From the IMG/VR virus record IMGVR_UViG_3300024339_000012, positions 25,237-89,236 of that record: DNA of 64,000 nucleotides; one strand, given 5' to 3'. Under the pieces are notes generated by a model. The model did no database searches, had not been told where the DNA came from, and saw nothing but the letters and a program-made list of their open reading frames with translations. A program made the translations under genes and the position numbers. Below are positions 35,661 to 45,315 of the stretch, piece after piece. Numbering within the stretch: position 1 is the stretch's first letter; each line of letters begins with the position of its first letter. The stretch comes from a virus.

Positions 35661-35690
35661 AACCTCTACCACTCGGTAGGGGTTTTTTTT
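35661..35690 (+). terminator. strong intrinsic terminator before the virion operon
   Basis: AACCTCTACC, ACTCG, GGTAGGGGTT with a run of nine or more Ts: 10 base pairs with one G-U. It stands between the promoter box at 35606 and the first virion-operon gene at 35740. Confidence 0.9.
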
Positions 35691-35739
35691 TGACACAAGA
35701 ATTGGTTTATGCTTTCTTTGTTGAAAATCTCTCTCTATT

Positions 35740-36297
35740 ATGCCCGGTATATTTACAGTCAACAATAGCCATACGGTTATTCTTTCCTCAGAAGCAGTTA
35801 AACTCTGCACAGAACTTTCCAAACTTACAGAAGAACAGGTGCTCTATATAATCTTAGCTTATGATTATTTAGATAGTCCATGGCGTAGATATCCACTTGA
35901 GGATCGGAAACGACTTTCTAAAAGAAAAATTTGGGGTGATCAGGAATTTGTCCCGGAAGAATTTGCCAACATGCAATTGGCGATCGACGAATACAAAGGA
36001 TTGATTTACGATATAGATTATGAGATGCGTGATGCATTGCTCAGTAAATTAAAAACCTTAGATCATAATCTGATTATCGAAACAGATACAAGTAAGATTA
36101 ATTTGATATTACGTTCTCAGGATATTTTAAAAGCCAGGCTCGATGAACTTGATATAAAAATTGATATAAAGCAGGAAGCTATAAAACTTAAATCCAGTAA
36201 GAAGCTCAGTTATATTGAAATGTTCATGCGTAATCGCGAACAGTACAATATAAAAATGGCTGAAGTAATGAGATTAAAGGAAGAAGCTGATGCTTAA
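35740..36297 (+). CDS. probable small terminase subunit or other gene preceding TerL
   Basis: 185 residues, all helical with a long charged coiled coil (DEYKGLIYDIDYEMRDALLSKLKTLDHNLIIETDTSKINLILRSQDILKARLDELDIKIDIKQEAIKLKSSKKL). It overlaps the TerL start by 8 bases. The position suggests a DNA-recognition small terminase, but there is no clear helix-turn-helix, so this is contextual. The ATG is preceded by a CTCTCTCT tract. Confidence 0.5.
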   Translation: MPGIFTVNNSHTVILSSEAVKLCTELSKLTEEQVLYIILAYDYLDSPWRRYPLEDRKRLSKRKIWGDQEFVPEEFANMQLAIDEYKGLIYDIDYEMRDALLSKLKTLDHNLIIETDTSKINLILRSQDILKARLDELDIKIDIKQEAIKLKSSKKLSYIEMFMRNREQYNIKMAEVMRLKEEADA

Positions 36298-38317
36298 TCT
36301 TGACAGGACAGAGTATATCTATACTCCCATAATTAAACAGGGTGGGTTTAATCCCTCTCCTGTAGCTGGCAGAATTCCTTACTGGGCGGATTCTATATCG
36401 AATCCAAAATGTGCAGGAACTAAAGCATGGGAAGATTTCTGGCTTGAGCAAATATATTATTGTTTCAATGGATACGATACTGGTGGCATACATATACCCG
36501 GGCCATATTATCACTACCTGAATTTCAATTCGATTAAAGGATTACATGGAACGATATACCCTCACTTTCTTGACGTTCACCAATCCTTATTTACCATTCG
36601 TGAAGAGATTAAAGCAGATGACACTCTTGTAGGAGCGATCATACCAAAGGCCCGTAGAAAGGGTCTTTCTTTATTTGGTAATGCACTGGCCGCTTATGGC
36701 ATGCGCTTTATTGAGGATTACCGAATGGCTGTAGCTGGTGGTCTTGAACGCTATGTAAATGGTTTCCGTGCCAAGTTATATATGTCGTACAATAACGTTC
36801 CTCCGGAACTTGCCTTGAATCACATTCGCAGAAATAGCGAAGAGATAGTTGTGGGTTATGAGGAAATGATCAACAATCAATATGAAGATGTAATTAATGC
36901 AATTGGTCTTTTCAAAACTTTACAGGACAAAGCATCAAAACTTGAAGGTGAGTTTTTCCATGATTGTATTTTTGAAGAGATGGGCGAATTTGAGAACTCA
37001 AGACCGGCATATGAGTCTATACGTCCAGCGCTTGAAATTGGTGAACAAACAAAGGGTACGTTCTGGTTCTACGGCACAGGTGGTAACATGCTTAAAGGAT
37101 CAGGTCCGTTCAAACAATTCTGGCATGAGGCTGAATCATACGGATTAGTAAAATTCTTTATCAGTGGTGCTCGTTACTATTTTCCATATTATCGTGGAGC
37201 TGTAAACCAAGATGGAATAAGCGAAGCCAAGACTCCAATACTCGACGCACAATATCCAGATCTAAAACCTGAACAGCTATTAGGTTGTGAAGATGTTAAA
37301 GCTGCTACTGATTCAATCAAGACTGAACGTTTAAAGAGAGCTAAGAATCCAAACAAAAAAGCATTAGCCGAATGGAACCAAAAATATCCACTAACAGTTG
37401 AGGAAGTATTTACATCTTCAGGATTTAATAATTTCAACAGCGATCTTCTTTATAATCAGCAATACCAAAATGATTCTAAGGAACGCAGATGGACTGAGCA
37501 TGTACTTGACTTTGTAAAAGATGACAAAGGAAATATTCAGTTACCACTTGAAGTAACAGCAAGACCGGCAAAGAAAACTGATAAGGAATGGGAGATTGTA
37601 GATATATACCTGCATCCTAAAAAGAATTATAAAAATCTTGACATTGGTGGTTTCGATGGTTATAACGAAGATCTAACTTTAACAAGTAAATCCCTGGGGG
37701 GAATTGTTGTTGTCAGAAGATTCGACGAATTTGAATATGCCGAAAAGGAACATAATGAAAAAACGGTTATCTGCCATTACATGAAGCGACCACCGAGAAA
37801 AGAACTTCATTGGGATATTGGATTAAAGGTTGCTGTTTATTATGGCCTGCTAAAAAATATGATGATATCTGCAGAGAGTGATCTTGTCATTGGATACTTC
37901 AAAGCAAACAACGGCAGAAAGTTTTTATCACCACGTCCTAAGTCATTCGAATCACAAGATTCAAAATTAGTTCATGACTATGGTGCAAAAATGACGACAT
38001 ATTCTAAGCCAAGGATGTTAGGTTTACTACAAAGTTTTGTAGAAGATTCTATAATGACATGTTTCTTTAATGTGCTTATACAAAACTTCCTTGCTTATGA
38101 CTATGAGAACATCGGAACTGACTGGGATGATGTTGATGCACTCGGGCTGGCACTCATGAGAATCAGCGACATGAAACAAAAACCTGAGAAGACTGGAGAT
38201 GCAGAATCATATGAAATTGAGATGGGCTTAGGTGATTTTAAACTGGTAAATGGTGAGATCGTAATGGAGGGAGAATATGATGATTCTCTTGATCAGGATT
38301 TCAGTTCTATGTTTTAA
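36290..38317 (+). CDS. terL: terminase large subunit
   Basis: 675 residues. The ATPase has an N-terminal 'GYDTGGIHIPGPYYHYLNF' region (61-79) seen in crAss-like TerL proteins, a Walker A-like element R-R-K-G-L-S at 122-127 (AIIPKARRKGLSLFG) and Walker B ending in E229-E230 (HDCIFEEMGEF). The C-terminal nuclease follows (KNLDIGGFDGYNEDLTLTSKSLGGIVVV...; later 'GTDWDDVDALGLALM'). The enzyme cuts and pumps phage DNA into procapsids through the portal encoded by the next gene. The P-loop departs from the usual G-K-[ST], as in several divergent terminases. Confidence 0.88.
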   Translation: MLNLDRTEYIYTPIIKQGGFNPSPVAGRIPYWADSISNPKCAGTKAWEDFWLEQIYYCFNGYDTGGIHIPGPYYHYLNFNSIKGLHGTIYPHFLDVHQSLFTIREEIKADDTLVGAIIPKARRKGLSLFGNALAAYGMRFIEDYRMAVAGGLERYVNGFRAKLYMSYNNVPPELALNHIRRNSEEIVVGYEEMINNQYEDVINAIGLFKTLQDKASKLEGEFFHDCIFEEMGEFENSRPAYESIRPALEIGEQTKGTFWFYGTGGNMLKGSGPFKQFWHEAESYGLVKFFISGARYYFPYYRGAVNQDGISEAKTPILDAQYPDLKPEQLLGCEDVKAATDSIKTERLKRAKNPNKKALAEWNQKYPLTVEEVFTSSGFNNFNSDLLYNQQYQNDSKERRWTEHVLDFVKDDKGNIQLPLEVTARPAKKTDKEWEIVDIYLHPKKNYKNLDIGGFDGYNEDLTLTSKSLGGIVVVRRFDEFEYAEKEHNEKTVICHYMKRPPRKELHWDIGLKVAVYYGLLKNMMISAESDLVIGYFKANNGRKFLSPRPKSFESQDSKLVHDYGAKMTTYSKPRMLGLLQSFVEDSIMTCFFNVLIQNFLAYDYENIGTDWDDVDALGLALMRISDMKQKPEKTGDAESYEIEMGLGDFKLVNGEIVMEGEYDDSLDQDFSSMF

Positions 38318-38371
38318 CAGTTGACATATTTCTCATAATTTGTTTTTTTTGTATTAAATAAGAACAAAATA

Positions 38372-40573
38372 ATGTCATTACCTATAGCGACAGTTGAATC
38401 TGAAAAGACCAAGGATAAGAATATGGAATACATTGATTCCATAATTCAATTCCATAAAAACAATGCAGGTGTTAGGGAAACAGTCATAAACGACCTATAT
38501 GATTCCTATAATGGCATTGTTAAAAAGAAAACTAAAGTTCTACTTGAGAAGAAATTCGGAAAACAGATATCAACCCAATTCCTCGACTACAAGTTGGGGC
38601 ATGCTAAAATAAAGCTCTTAAAGGGCGAGTACTTAGGTATTGAATTCTCTCCAACCGTAACATCAATAAACCCAGACATACTTGACAAAAGGATAAAGTT
38701 CGCCAACAAATTACGTGGCGCAGCTAAAATGAAAAAATTCCTCACTGCATTAAAGAAGCAACATGACGTAGATCCTATGGAGGGGCTTGACATTCCTGAA
38801 CCAGATGATCCGGACATGCAAAACAAAATGTTTCCGAAGACTGCTAACGAAATTGTTATGCAGCATATCATTGACGAAAAGATTGAATCAGGATACTTAA
38901 AGCTAAAAGGCCAAAGCACTTTCATGGATATTATAATTGGAAGTGAATGTCATGCAGTTGTTGAGAGAGACGCTTATGGTGAGGATACCATAAGAATGAT
39001 AGCTCCTGAAGATGCCGTATTTCAGGAACTGACTGACGATCCATTTGCTCTTGAATCTCCATTCAAAGGTGAACGTAAGTGGATGTATGTCAAAGATGTT
39101 ATTACTCGGTTTCCAAAATTAACAGATCCGGAACGCAAAAGATTAAAAGAAGGTTTTGCAATGGCTTCTGGTAATCATGGAGGTGATAACAAAGGTTTCC
39201 GTTCAATCAATGGTATTCCTGCAGTTGAGGTTTATATTCTACAATGGAAGAATACGAAAGCTGAATACACTAAGGTTACTGAAGTTGATGGCAAACCCAA
39301 CTATTACAGAGACATTACAAAAAAATACACTGAGGATAAGAAGTATAAGAAAGAAGTCGATCGTGATGTTAAGGCAGGTAAGTATAAAGTTGAAGTTGAT
39401 TACCATGACGATCTATGGCAAGGTATAAGAATTGATCAGGATATCTATACTGAAGTTGAAAGGACTGAATCACAAATCCAAAGATTAACAAGCAGCAATA
39501 AATACCGGGCTGAATACGATTATGTTAATTTCCTTTTCGGAACAGTCAATGGTATTCGTATGAGTCTTCAGGGACTAATCTCAGGACTTTCTGAAGTGAA
39601 CAATATTATCATGCATATGATGGTGCGTGAAATAAAGAAAATGAAAGGAAAAGTTTTCGTTTATGATGAAGCTGTAAAGCCTAAGCATAAGCTAATGAAA
39701 AACATTTTCTTTGACATTACTGAAAATGGTGTAATCACTATCAACTCAAGTGCTGAAGGTAACTTTAGCAATACCGATGTTCAGAATGCAGTCAAACTTA
39801 TACAGGAATTAGATCTTGGTCTTTCACAGAGTTTTGATATACTTCTCAAAGTAAAGAATGATGTTGAGAATACGATGGATCGTATTACCGGCATCAATGA
39901 AAGCAGGGAAGGTCAAAGTCCAACCTCACAGACTGCTACTGGTACAATGCAGAACATTGAAGCATCAAGATCAATTACCAGAGATATATTCTACGGACAT
40001 CAAATGTTTATGAATAGATTGTTCTCTAATTTAGTTGAGAAAACGAAATTGAATGCAAAGTATCTGGATTCCAATCGTGCTAAGATATTACTTGGCGACA
40101 ATGGAATAAATTTCATAAAAGCATCTTCGGACTTTATGTTCGATGACTTTGATGTTAAGTTCACTGATGGTGGCAGGGAAAAGGAAATTCGTGATAAGGT
40201 AGCCAGGTTCTTTGATGTTGAGATTAACAGTGGAAATCTAAGGACTCAAGATGTTATTAAGTTTGATATGACTAAGAATCTTAATGATGGTATCAGGGTA
40301 CTTCAAGCTGCATGGGGAACTATAACTCAAGTAAGACGTGAGGAACTTCAGGCACAAAGCGAACAGCAACAGCAACAAATACAAGGACAGCAACAATTAG
40401 CACAGGAAGATCGTGAAGATCGTCAAGCTCATGAGAAGGAATTGAAACAAATGGATCTTGATAGTAAAGAACGTACCAAAGGAACTGAACTTGAACAAAA
40501 GGATAAATCTGATCAGGTAAAATCTGACACAATTATAAATAAAGAATCTATATCTAATAACGATTCAAATTAA
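38372..40573 (+). CDS. portal protein
   Basis: 733 residues, right after TerL and before the scaffold/capsid genes. 'LDYKLGHAKIKLLKGEYLGIEFSPTVTSINPDIL', 'DPMEGLDIPEPDDPDMQNKMFPKTANEIVMQHII' and 'YVNFLFGTVNGIRMSLQGLISGLSEVNNIIMHMMVREIKKMKGKVFVYDEAVKP' fit the helical wing/stem plan of portals; 'GINESREGQSPTSQTATGTMQNIEASRSIT' corresponds to the G-x-x-x-x-x-G...Q.A..G..Q....S loop common to portal proteins. The C-terminus is Gln-rich (QQQQQIQGQQQLAQEDREDR) and probably forms the barrel or a disordered tail. It makes the dodecameric DNA channel of the capsid. Confidence 0.85.
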   Translation: MSLPIATVESEKTKDKNMEYIDSIIQFHKNNAGVRETVINDLYDSYNGIVKKKTKVLLEKKFGKQISTQFLDYKLGHAKIKLLKGEYLGIEFSPTVTSINPDILDKRIKFANKLRGAAKMKKFLTALKKQHDVDPMEGLDIPEPDDPDMQNKMFPKTANEIVMQHIIDEKIESGYLKLKGQSTFMDIIIGSECHAVVERDAYGEDTIRMIAPEDAVFQELTDDPFALESPFKGERKWMYVKDVITRFPKLTDPERKRLKEGFAMASGNHGGDNKGFRSINGIPAVEVYILQWKNTKAEYTKVTEVDGKPNYYRDITKKYTEDKKYKKEVDRDVKAGKYKVEVDYHDDLWQGIRIDQDIYTEVERTESQIQRLTSSNKYRAEYDYVNFLFGTVNGIRMSLQGLISGLSEVNNIIMHMMVREIKKMKGKVFVYDEAVKPKHKLMKNIFFDITENGVITINSSAEGNFSNTDVQNAVKLIQELDLGLSQSFDILLKVKNDVENTMDRITGINESREGQSPTSQTATGTMQNIEASRSITRDIFYGHQMFMNRLFSNLVEKTKLNAKYLDSNRAKILLGDNGINFIKASSDFMFDDFDVKFTDGGREKEIRDKVARFFDVEINSGNLRTQDVIKFDMTKNLNDGIRVLQAAWGTITQVRREELQAQSEQQQQQIQGQQQLAQEDREDRQAHEKELKQMDLDSKERTKGTELEQKDKSDQVKSDTIINKESISNNDSN

Positions 40574-40583
40574 ACTCTCTATC

Positions 40584-41873
40584 ATGAAAAATGAAAATGG
40601 AAATGAAATTGATGAAAACAAAGACCTCAACGATCCTAAGAAAACTGGATATGAAGGCACAGGTGAGACCGACACGTTTGGTCAAATAGAAGTTGAAGAC
40701 AATGTTGAAACTCCCGGTGAGAAGAAACCTGCCATTGACGAAGAAAAAGCCAAAGCCAAAGATCTTGAGAAAGATGACAAGGATGGCGAACAGAAGGCCA
40801 AAGATCAGGCTGCTGAATTTGAGGCTGAACAGGAAAAAACAGGTAAGGAACTTGAAGAAGAAATTGACAAAGACCTACCTGATGCTGAAAAGGATAAGGA
40901 CAAAGAAAAAGACAAGGAAACTGTTGATGACAAGGACAAAGAAAAAGAGCCTGAACTGTTCGATACTGATAAGCTGGAAGAGGATCTGGAAACAGAAACC
41001 AATGTTAAGAAAACTGCTGAAACTGTCAACTGGGAAGATGTTTCTAAAACTATCAAATTACCAGATGACTTAAAGATCGTTCCTAAAGAAAATACTCTTG
41101 AGGGATTTAAAGAAGCCGTTAAAGTTTCCATTGAAGCCGCAACCAAAAAGACTGAATTCAATCTTGATGGTTTTGAAGATGATACCAAAGAAGTTATTAA
41201 TTACTTTGTAAATAAAGGCAGTAAGGAAGACTTACTTAGACCATTAAAAGAAATTGATGATTACATAATAATGAAGCCAGAGGAAAAGGTAAAAGAATTC
41301 CTGATGGAGTCTGAAAAGTTATCTGAAGAAGATGCTGATGCCAAGATCAATGATATGATTGAGGCAGAAACATTTGATGCCAAGGTTAAGGATATTGACA
41401 GTAAACTACTTAACTTAAGGGAGACTACATTTAAAAGTATTATCTCTAAAAGGCAGGATGACACTACTGTTTTGGCAGAAGCCAAGAAAGAAGAAAATAA
41501 AGAAATGACCGACTATGTTGACGAAATGAAATCCTTTATGGGGGTTAAACTTCCAGACAAAGTTAAATCATATATCAAAAAAGAAATTGATGCCGGAAAG
41601 TTAGCAAAGATGAATAACAATGCAGAAGCACAGGTTCTCGCTCGCTTATTTATGCTTTACGGAACAGATATTCTCAAAAAAATCAATGAAGGAACAAAAG
41701 ATGCTTCTCGTAAGGGGTATAATGATGGATTGAAAAAAGAAAAAAGTAAAATCCATAATTTGCCTCCTAAAGAAAAGGCCAAAAGCGCTATTGAACAGCA
41801 GAAGCAAAGTATTTCGACAGATCCTCTTGCATTGTTTGAGAATATGGATGACGATTCTATTGGCATAGAATAG
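40584..41873 (+). CDS. acidic scaffold-like protein
   Basis: 429 residues. The N-terminal ~150 residues are extremely acidic and Lys-rich low-complexity sequence (DEEKAKAKDLEKDDKDGEQKAKDQAAEFEAEQEKTGKELEEEIDKDLPDAEKDKDKEKDKE), then helical segments and a basic C-terminal end (KGYNDGLKKEKSKIHNLPPKEKAKSAIEQQKQS). Position between portal and major capsid, high charge and helical content fit a scaffolding protein with a capsid-binding C-terminus. No sequence family recognised. A CTCTCTATC tract precedes the ATG. Confidence 0.6.
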   Translation: MKNENGNEIDENKDLNDPKKTGYEGTGETDTFGQIEVEDNVETPGEKKPAIDEEKAKAKDLEKDDKDGEQKAKDQAAEFEAEQEKTGKELEEEIDKDLPDAEKDKDKEKDKETVDDKDKEKEPELFDTDKLEEDLETETNVKKTAETVNWEDVSKTIKLPDDLKIVPKENTLEGFKEAVKVSIEAATKKTEFNLDGFEDDTKEVINYFVNKGSKEDLLRPLKEIDDYIIMKPEEKVKEFLMESEKLSEEDADAKINDMIEAETFDAKVKDIDSKLLNLRETTFKSIISKRQDDTTVLAEAKKEENKEMTDYVDEMKSFMGVKLPDKVKSYIKKEIDAGKLAKMNNNAEAQVLARLFMLYGTDILKKINEGTKDASRKGYNDGLKKEKSKIHNLPPKEKAKSAIEQQKQSISTDPLALFENMDDDSIGIE

Positions 41874-41920
41874 CTGATCGCCCGGAGTTTATTATTTATT
41901 AATATTTTAAACTCAAGAAA

Positions 41921-43435
41921 ATGGGAAAAATACAAATTACTGAGGGAACATGGAATGATGAGTGTACGACTCATTTGAACCTTACTAATGCGAATACATT
42001 AGATCCCTCGAAAGGTTACGATAAAGTGATCACTTATGGCGAGAAACGCTATCTGATGACCTTTATCACAGCAGGCGCTACCAATGGTGCGTTTACTGTA
42101 CCTCGTACAACTGAAGCTTATAAAACCAGAATTCCACAAGTACCGAAAGGTGAGTTGATTGATGGTAAAGCATGGCGTTATAATATCATGGGCAGAATTC
42201 AACGTGCCGCTGAGATATTAGGAACTGCTCCTGTAGGAACACCAACAGCTGGTACAACCAGTGCAGGTGGATTCTTTGTATTGAAAATGCTTGATAATTA
42301 CCTACAGCCTGACATGAATGCTGTTTTCTATAATGGAAAAATGGCTCGTGTACAAGGACAACCTCGTAAGGCTCCTGGTTATTATATTTATACTTTCCAA
42401 ACCTTCCCCGGCGAAACTTTTGCATGGAGTACTTGGATTGCACCACAGCCCGGAAAGAAAACTCTATTTGGTGGTTATACCACTCATGGTGAGCGTTCAT
42501 TAAGGGGTTACGGAAGAGCTCATTATCCTAACCAGTATATTAACCACATGACTATTCAACGTAAAGGTGCTGCTATCACAGGTGATGCCAACGCTGAAAG
42601 AGTTTTATGGTATATGACTACTAAGGGTGAAGAATCGAGTAAAGGTTGGATCTACTGGGTAGAACAGCAAGCTCGTGCTCAATTCCTAATGGAAGATGAA
42701 TATCAAAAATGGTGGGGAAAATCTACTATGAAAGATGCCAATGGTAACTTACTTAGTACTCCTTCTATGATTGATCCTGAAACTGGAATGCCAATTACAG
42801 CCGGTGACGGTTATGTTGAGCAGGTTAAAGGTGCAAATGATGTTGAAGCTTCTGGAACTGACGGATTAGCCGAATGGGATGACTTTTCTGACTTGATCAG
42901 AGAGGTTAAGAAACATGCCAATGATACAGGTGGTCGTTTGTTTTATTTCGTGACTGGTGCCGATGGTATTGAGAACGTACATAATAAGGCTTTGGCTCAT
43001 GGTATTACCAATTACAATCTTACACAGTTTGTTAAGCAGACTTCTGCAGTTGGTGGTGCTACTCCAGGTGTTGGTATGAATTTCCAAATTCTTAACATAC
43101 ATGGTCAAACATGTGTATTTGTTGAGAACCCAATGATGGATGATGCTGAGAAGTTCCCACGTAGATTAAGTAACGGTCGTTTGGCTATGTCAAATACTTA
43201 TTACTTAGTTGATGCGTCAAGGAATGAAACTGGTCGTCCTAACGTTGAGATCAGAACTCGTGGTCGTCAAGGTGTAAACCGTAATATGGTATATTTCTAC
43301 CTAAACGGAATGACCGGTGATGGTAAACCTATGACAGCTGTTGATGCTAAGGAATTCCAAATGTTAAAGGAAAATATGTTCGTGATTTACTGTACTAAAT
43401 CTAATGGTATTATAAGTCCTCCTGAAACTGCCTAA
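41921..43435 (+). CDS. major capsid protein
   Basis: 504 residues, the size usual for crAss-like HK97-fold capsid proteins. It follows the scaffold-like gene, has mixed alpha/beta texture with Gly-rich loops ('GERSLRGYGRAHYPNQYINHMTIQRKGAAITGDANAERVLWYMT', 'GLAEWDDFSDLIREVKKHANDTGGRLFYFVTGADG', 'PNVEIRTRGRQGVNRNMVYFYLNGMTG'), and no cleavage propeptide is evident. Evidence is length, position and composition; HK97 fold is inferred. Confidence 0.8.
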   Translation: MGKIQITEGTWNDECTTHLNLTNANTLDPSKGYDKVITYGEKRYLMTFITAGATNGAFTVPRTTEAYKTRIPQVPKGELIDGKAWRYNIMGRIQRAAEILGTAPVGTPTAGTTSAGGFFVLKMLDNYLQPDMNAVFYNGKMARVQGQPRKAPGYYIYTFQTFPGETFAWSTWIAPQPGKKTLFGGYTTHGERSLRGYGRAHYPNQYINHMTIQRKGAAITGDANAERVLWYMTTKGEESSKGWIYWVEQQARAQFLMEDEYQKWWGKSTMKDANGNLLSTPSMIDPETGMPITAGDGYVEQVKGANDVEASGTDGLAEWDDFSDLIREVKKHANDTGGRLFYFVTGADGIENVHNKALAHGITNYNLTQFVKQTSAVGGATPGVGMNFQILNIHGQTCVFVENPMMDDAEKFPRRLSNGRLAMSNTYYLVDASRNETGRPNVEIRTRGRQGVNRNMVYFYLNGMTGDGKPMTAVDAKEFQMLKENMFVIYCTKSNGIISPPETA

Positions 43436-43523
43436 TAGAAATTACTAAGGGGGTACTTAACGGTATCCCCATTAGTTTACTTAAATATATATATATATAA
43501 AAAACAATAAAAATCTCTCTCTC

Positions 43524-44387
43524 ATGGAAAATAGGTTAAAAGGTAATCAGACATTAATAACATTCGAGCAACGGGAAGAAATGCCTTTTCTCGAATACGG
43601 TGAAAATATAAAAGTAAGAGTTTGTGACTTTGAGAAGTTCAGACAGGAAATTATTAAAGATCGGAAAGAAAAAGGAATGGCAATGACCATAGAATTGAAA
43701 GCTATAAAGATCGATAAGAACAAAGAACTTAGCGATACTATATCATGGAGTAAAGACCATGCTACGGCTATCTATTACGGTATCCCATTCGGATTGCACC
43801 CTGACGGCAACGTTAAGTGGCGCAAGATTCTTCTCCAGGAATTTAACAGTTTCAACCTAATGAACCCGGACGAAGCAAAACAATGGATAACATTGATGAT
43901 GCACCCGCACGTTCAAGGATCTCCTTTTCAACGCACAGACCCGTTATTCTATGTTTATGATGAGGATGTAGAAGCAGCAAAAGATGCAAGTAAAGCCATG
44001 ACCGTTTCAAATGCAATTCAAAAGGCATTTAAAATGAAAGGGCCGGAAATACTTTCTTTCCACAGGTATCTTGCGCTTCCATTACCTGCAGAAGTAAATA
44101 AAAAACGCATTAAGAATGACCTGACTAAATTTGCAATGGAAAACCCAGAAGAATTCATGAATAGGTACGATGATCCAAATCGTAAACTCGGTGAAATTTT
44201 TGGCAGCGGCAAAGCCCTCGGTGTAATCATTTTCGATGCGGATAAAGGATTTACTTATAAAGGAACTTTCCTCGGACACACTGACATTGAAAGTCTACGT
44301 TTTCTCGAAGAAGACACGATTACCCTGAGCAGTCTGAAAGCTCGTATAGACGAACTGGATACTGATCAGAAGAATTTTGTAAATTAA
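43524..44387 (+). CDS. virion protein downstream of the capsid gene
   Basis: 287 residues. 'MENRLKGNQTLITFEQREEMPFLEYGENIKVRVCDFEKFRQEIIKDRKEKGMAMTIELKAIKID...' start, Trp-containing helical centre and C-terminal 'GKALGVIIFDADKGFTYKGTFLGHTDIESLRFLEEDTITLSSLKARI'. Lies in the position of an unnamed conserved structural gene of crAss-like phages. Its leader has a CTCTCTCTC tract before ATG and a hairpin (GGGGGTAC/GTATCCCC, ~43450-43470) after the capsid gene. Could be an auxiliary capsid or head-completion protein. Confidence 0.6.
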   Translation: MENRLKGNQTLITFEQREEMPFLEYGENIKVRVCDFEKFRQEIIKDRKEKGMAMTIELKAIKIDKNKELSDTISWSKDHATAIYYGIPFGLHPDGNVKWRKILLQEFNSFNLMNPDEAKQWITLMMHPHVQGSPFQRTDPLFYVYDEDVEAAKDASKAMTVSNAIQKAFKMKGPEILSFHRYLALPLPAEVNKKRIKNDLTKFAMENPEEFMNRYDDPNRKLGEIFGSGKALGVIIFDADKGFTYKGTFLGHTDIESLRFLEEDTITLSSLKARIDELDTDQKNFVN

Positions 44388-44405
44388 CACTCTAAATATA
44401 ATGTC

Positions 44406-45245
44406 ATGAATATAGTTGCCCTACAATATAAATCGATGTTTTTTCTCGATTCTGAGAAGAGTCCGAGATTTAAGAAGAAAGCAATTGATAAGGCTATCAA
44501 TTCAGCTATTAATGATATTGTGCTTGACAGGTATGATAACATTCGAAAAAAACAAAAAGAATACGCTTTTCAGACAGCCCAGCGACTACGTGATGAATTA
44601 TACAGTATTGTTAAAGAGGCACCAGCTTTAACTGTTGCCAGTGATATTATTGCTTTGACACAGATAACCGACTATTGGCTCTTGTTAGCCATGAGGGTTG
44701 ATATCAGTGGCAAGGTAATTAATACCATTCCTTTGACATATGATGAGTTAAACATAGTGGAGATCGATCCATTTGTACGACCATCAATTGTATATCCTGA
44801 ACGTGTATATCGCATAGAGTCATCTGAAGGTGTTAAAATTGTTTTTGGAGATACAGGATCATTAGTTTCCGGACATGCTTATTACTTGATGAAACCTGCA
44901 AAGGTTAACATTGGTACGGAAATAAGTGATACCGTTACTGAAATTTTGTCAGAAACAAAGATCATTGCTTACGTTGACAGTGCTTACGATTTATATGCAG
45001 TAGGTGGTGGAATTATTGGTTCAGGAACTCTTGCTGAAGAGGAAGAGTTTACAGTACCAGTAGATCCTGTTAAATACATCAAACTAACCTCTGGCATTGT
45101 GTTTAAAGATTATACTGACACAGATTTACCTGACATGCTACATGAAGAGATAGCTCGCAAGGCAGCAGCTATCCTGAGTGGAAATGTAGAAAACTACAAT
45201 CGCGAAAAATCGCTTGAAAAGGATATCCACAATAATGATCAGTAA
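44406..45245 (+). CDS. probable head-tail connector (ring) protein
   Basis: 279 residues. Helical N-terminus (FKKKAIDKAINSAINDIVLDRYDNIRKKQKEYAFQTAQRLRDELYSIV) followed by a beta domain ('LTQITDYWLLLAMRVDISGKVINTIPLTYDELNIVEIDPFVRPSIVYPERVYRIESSEGVKIVFG') and a C-terminal helix 'LPDMLHEEIARKAAAILSGNVENYNREKSLEKDI'. The overall shape (helical bundle plus beta insertion, ending in a helix with E-E-I-[AV]-x-K-A) fits connector/adaptor proteins. It resembles the 48832 product in plan. Exact place in the connector is not known. Confidence 0.55.
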   Translation: MNIVALQYKSMFFLDSEKSPRFKKKAIDKAINSAINDIVLDRYDNIRKKQKEYAFQTAQRLRDELYSIVKEAPALTVASDIIALTQITDYWLLLAMRVDISGKVINTIPLTYDELNIVEIDPFVRPSIVYPERVYRIESSEGVKIVFGDTGSLVSGHAYYLMKPAKVNIGTEISDTVTEILSETKIIAYVDSAYDLYAVGGGIIGSGTLAEEEEFTVPVDPVKYIKLTSGIVFKDYTDTDLPDMLHEEIARKAAAILSGNVENYNREKSLEKDIHNNDQ

Positions 45246-45268
45246 TTGCCTTTTGAAATTACTTGATG

Positions 45269-45276
45269 TAGCTTTG
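45269..45276 (+). promoter_or_regulatory. possible -7 box TAGCTTTG
   Basis: TAGCTTTG fits TAnnTTTG, in the 70-base gap before the ATG at 45316. A TTTTG at 45252-45255 is too close for a normal -33 element. Weak candidate. Confidence 0.3.
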
Positions 45277-45315
45277 TCATAATTATTAACTAACAATTAA
45301 CAAATATCTAATACG

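Noticed and set aside
40693-41188. Basic plus-strand and Ser/Leu-rich minus-strand frames in the acidic scaffold-like gene
   Set aside because: Low-complexity shadows of the Glu/Asp/Lys-rich coding sequence.
43480-43500. TA-repeat before 43524 as a promoter
   Set aside because: No TAnnTTTG box; alternating TA runs occur at several places as simple sequence.
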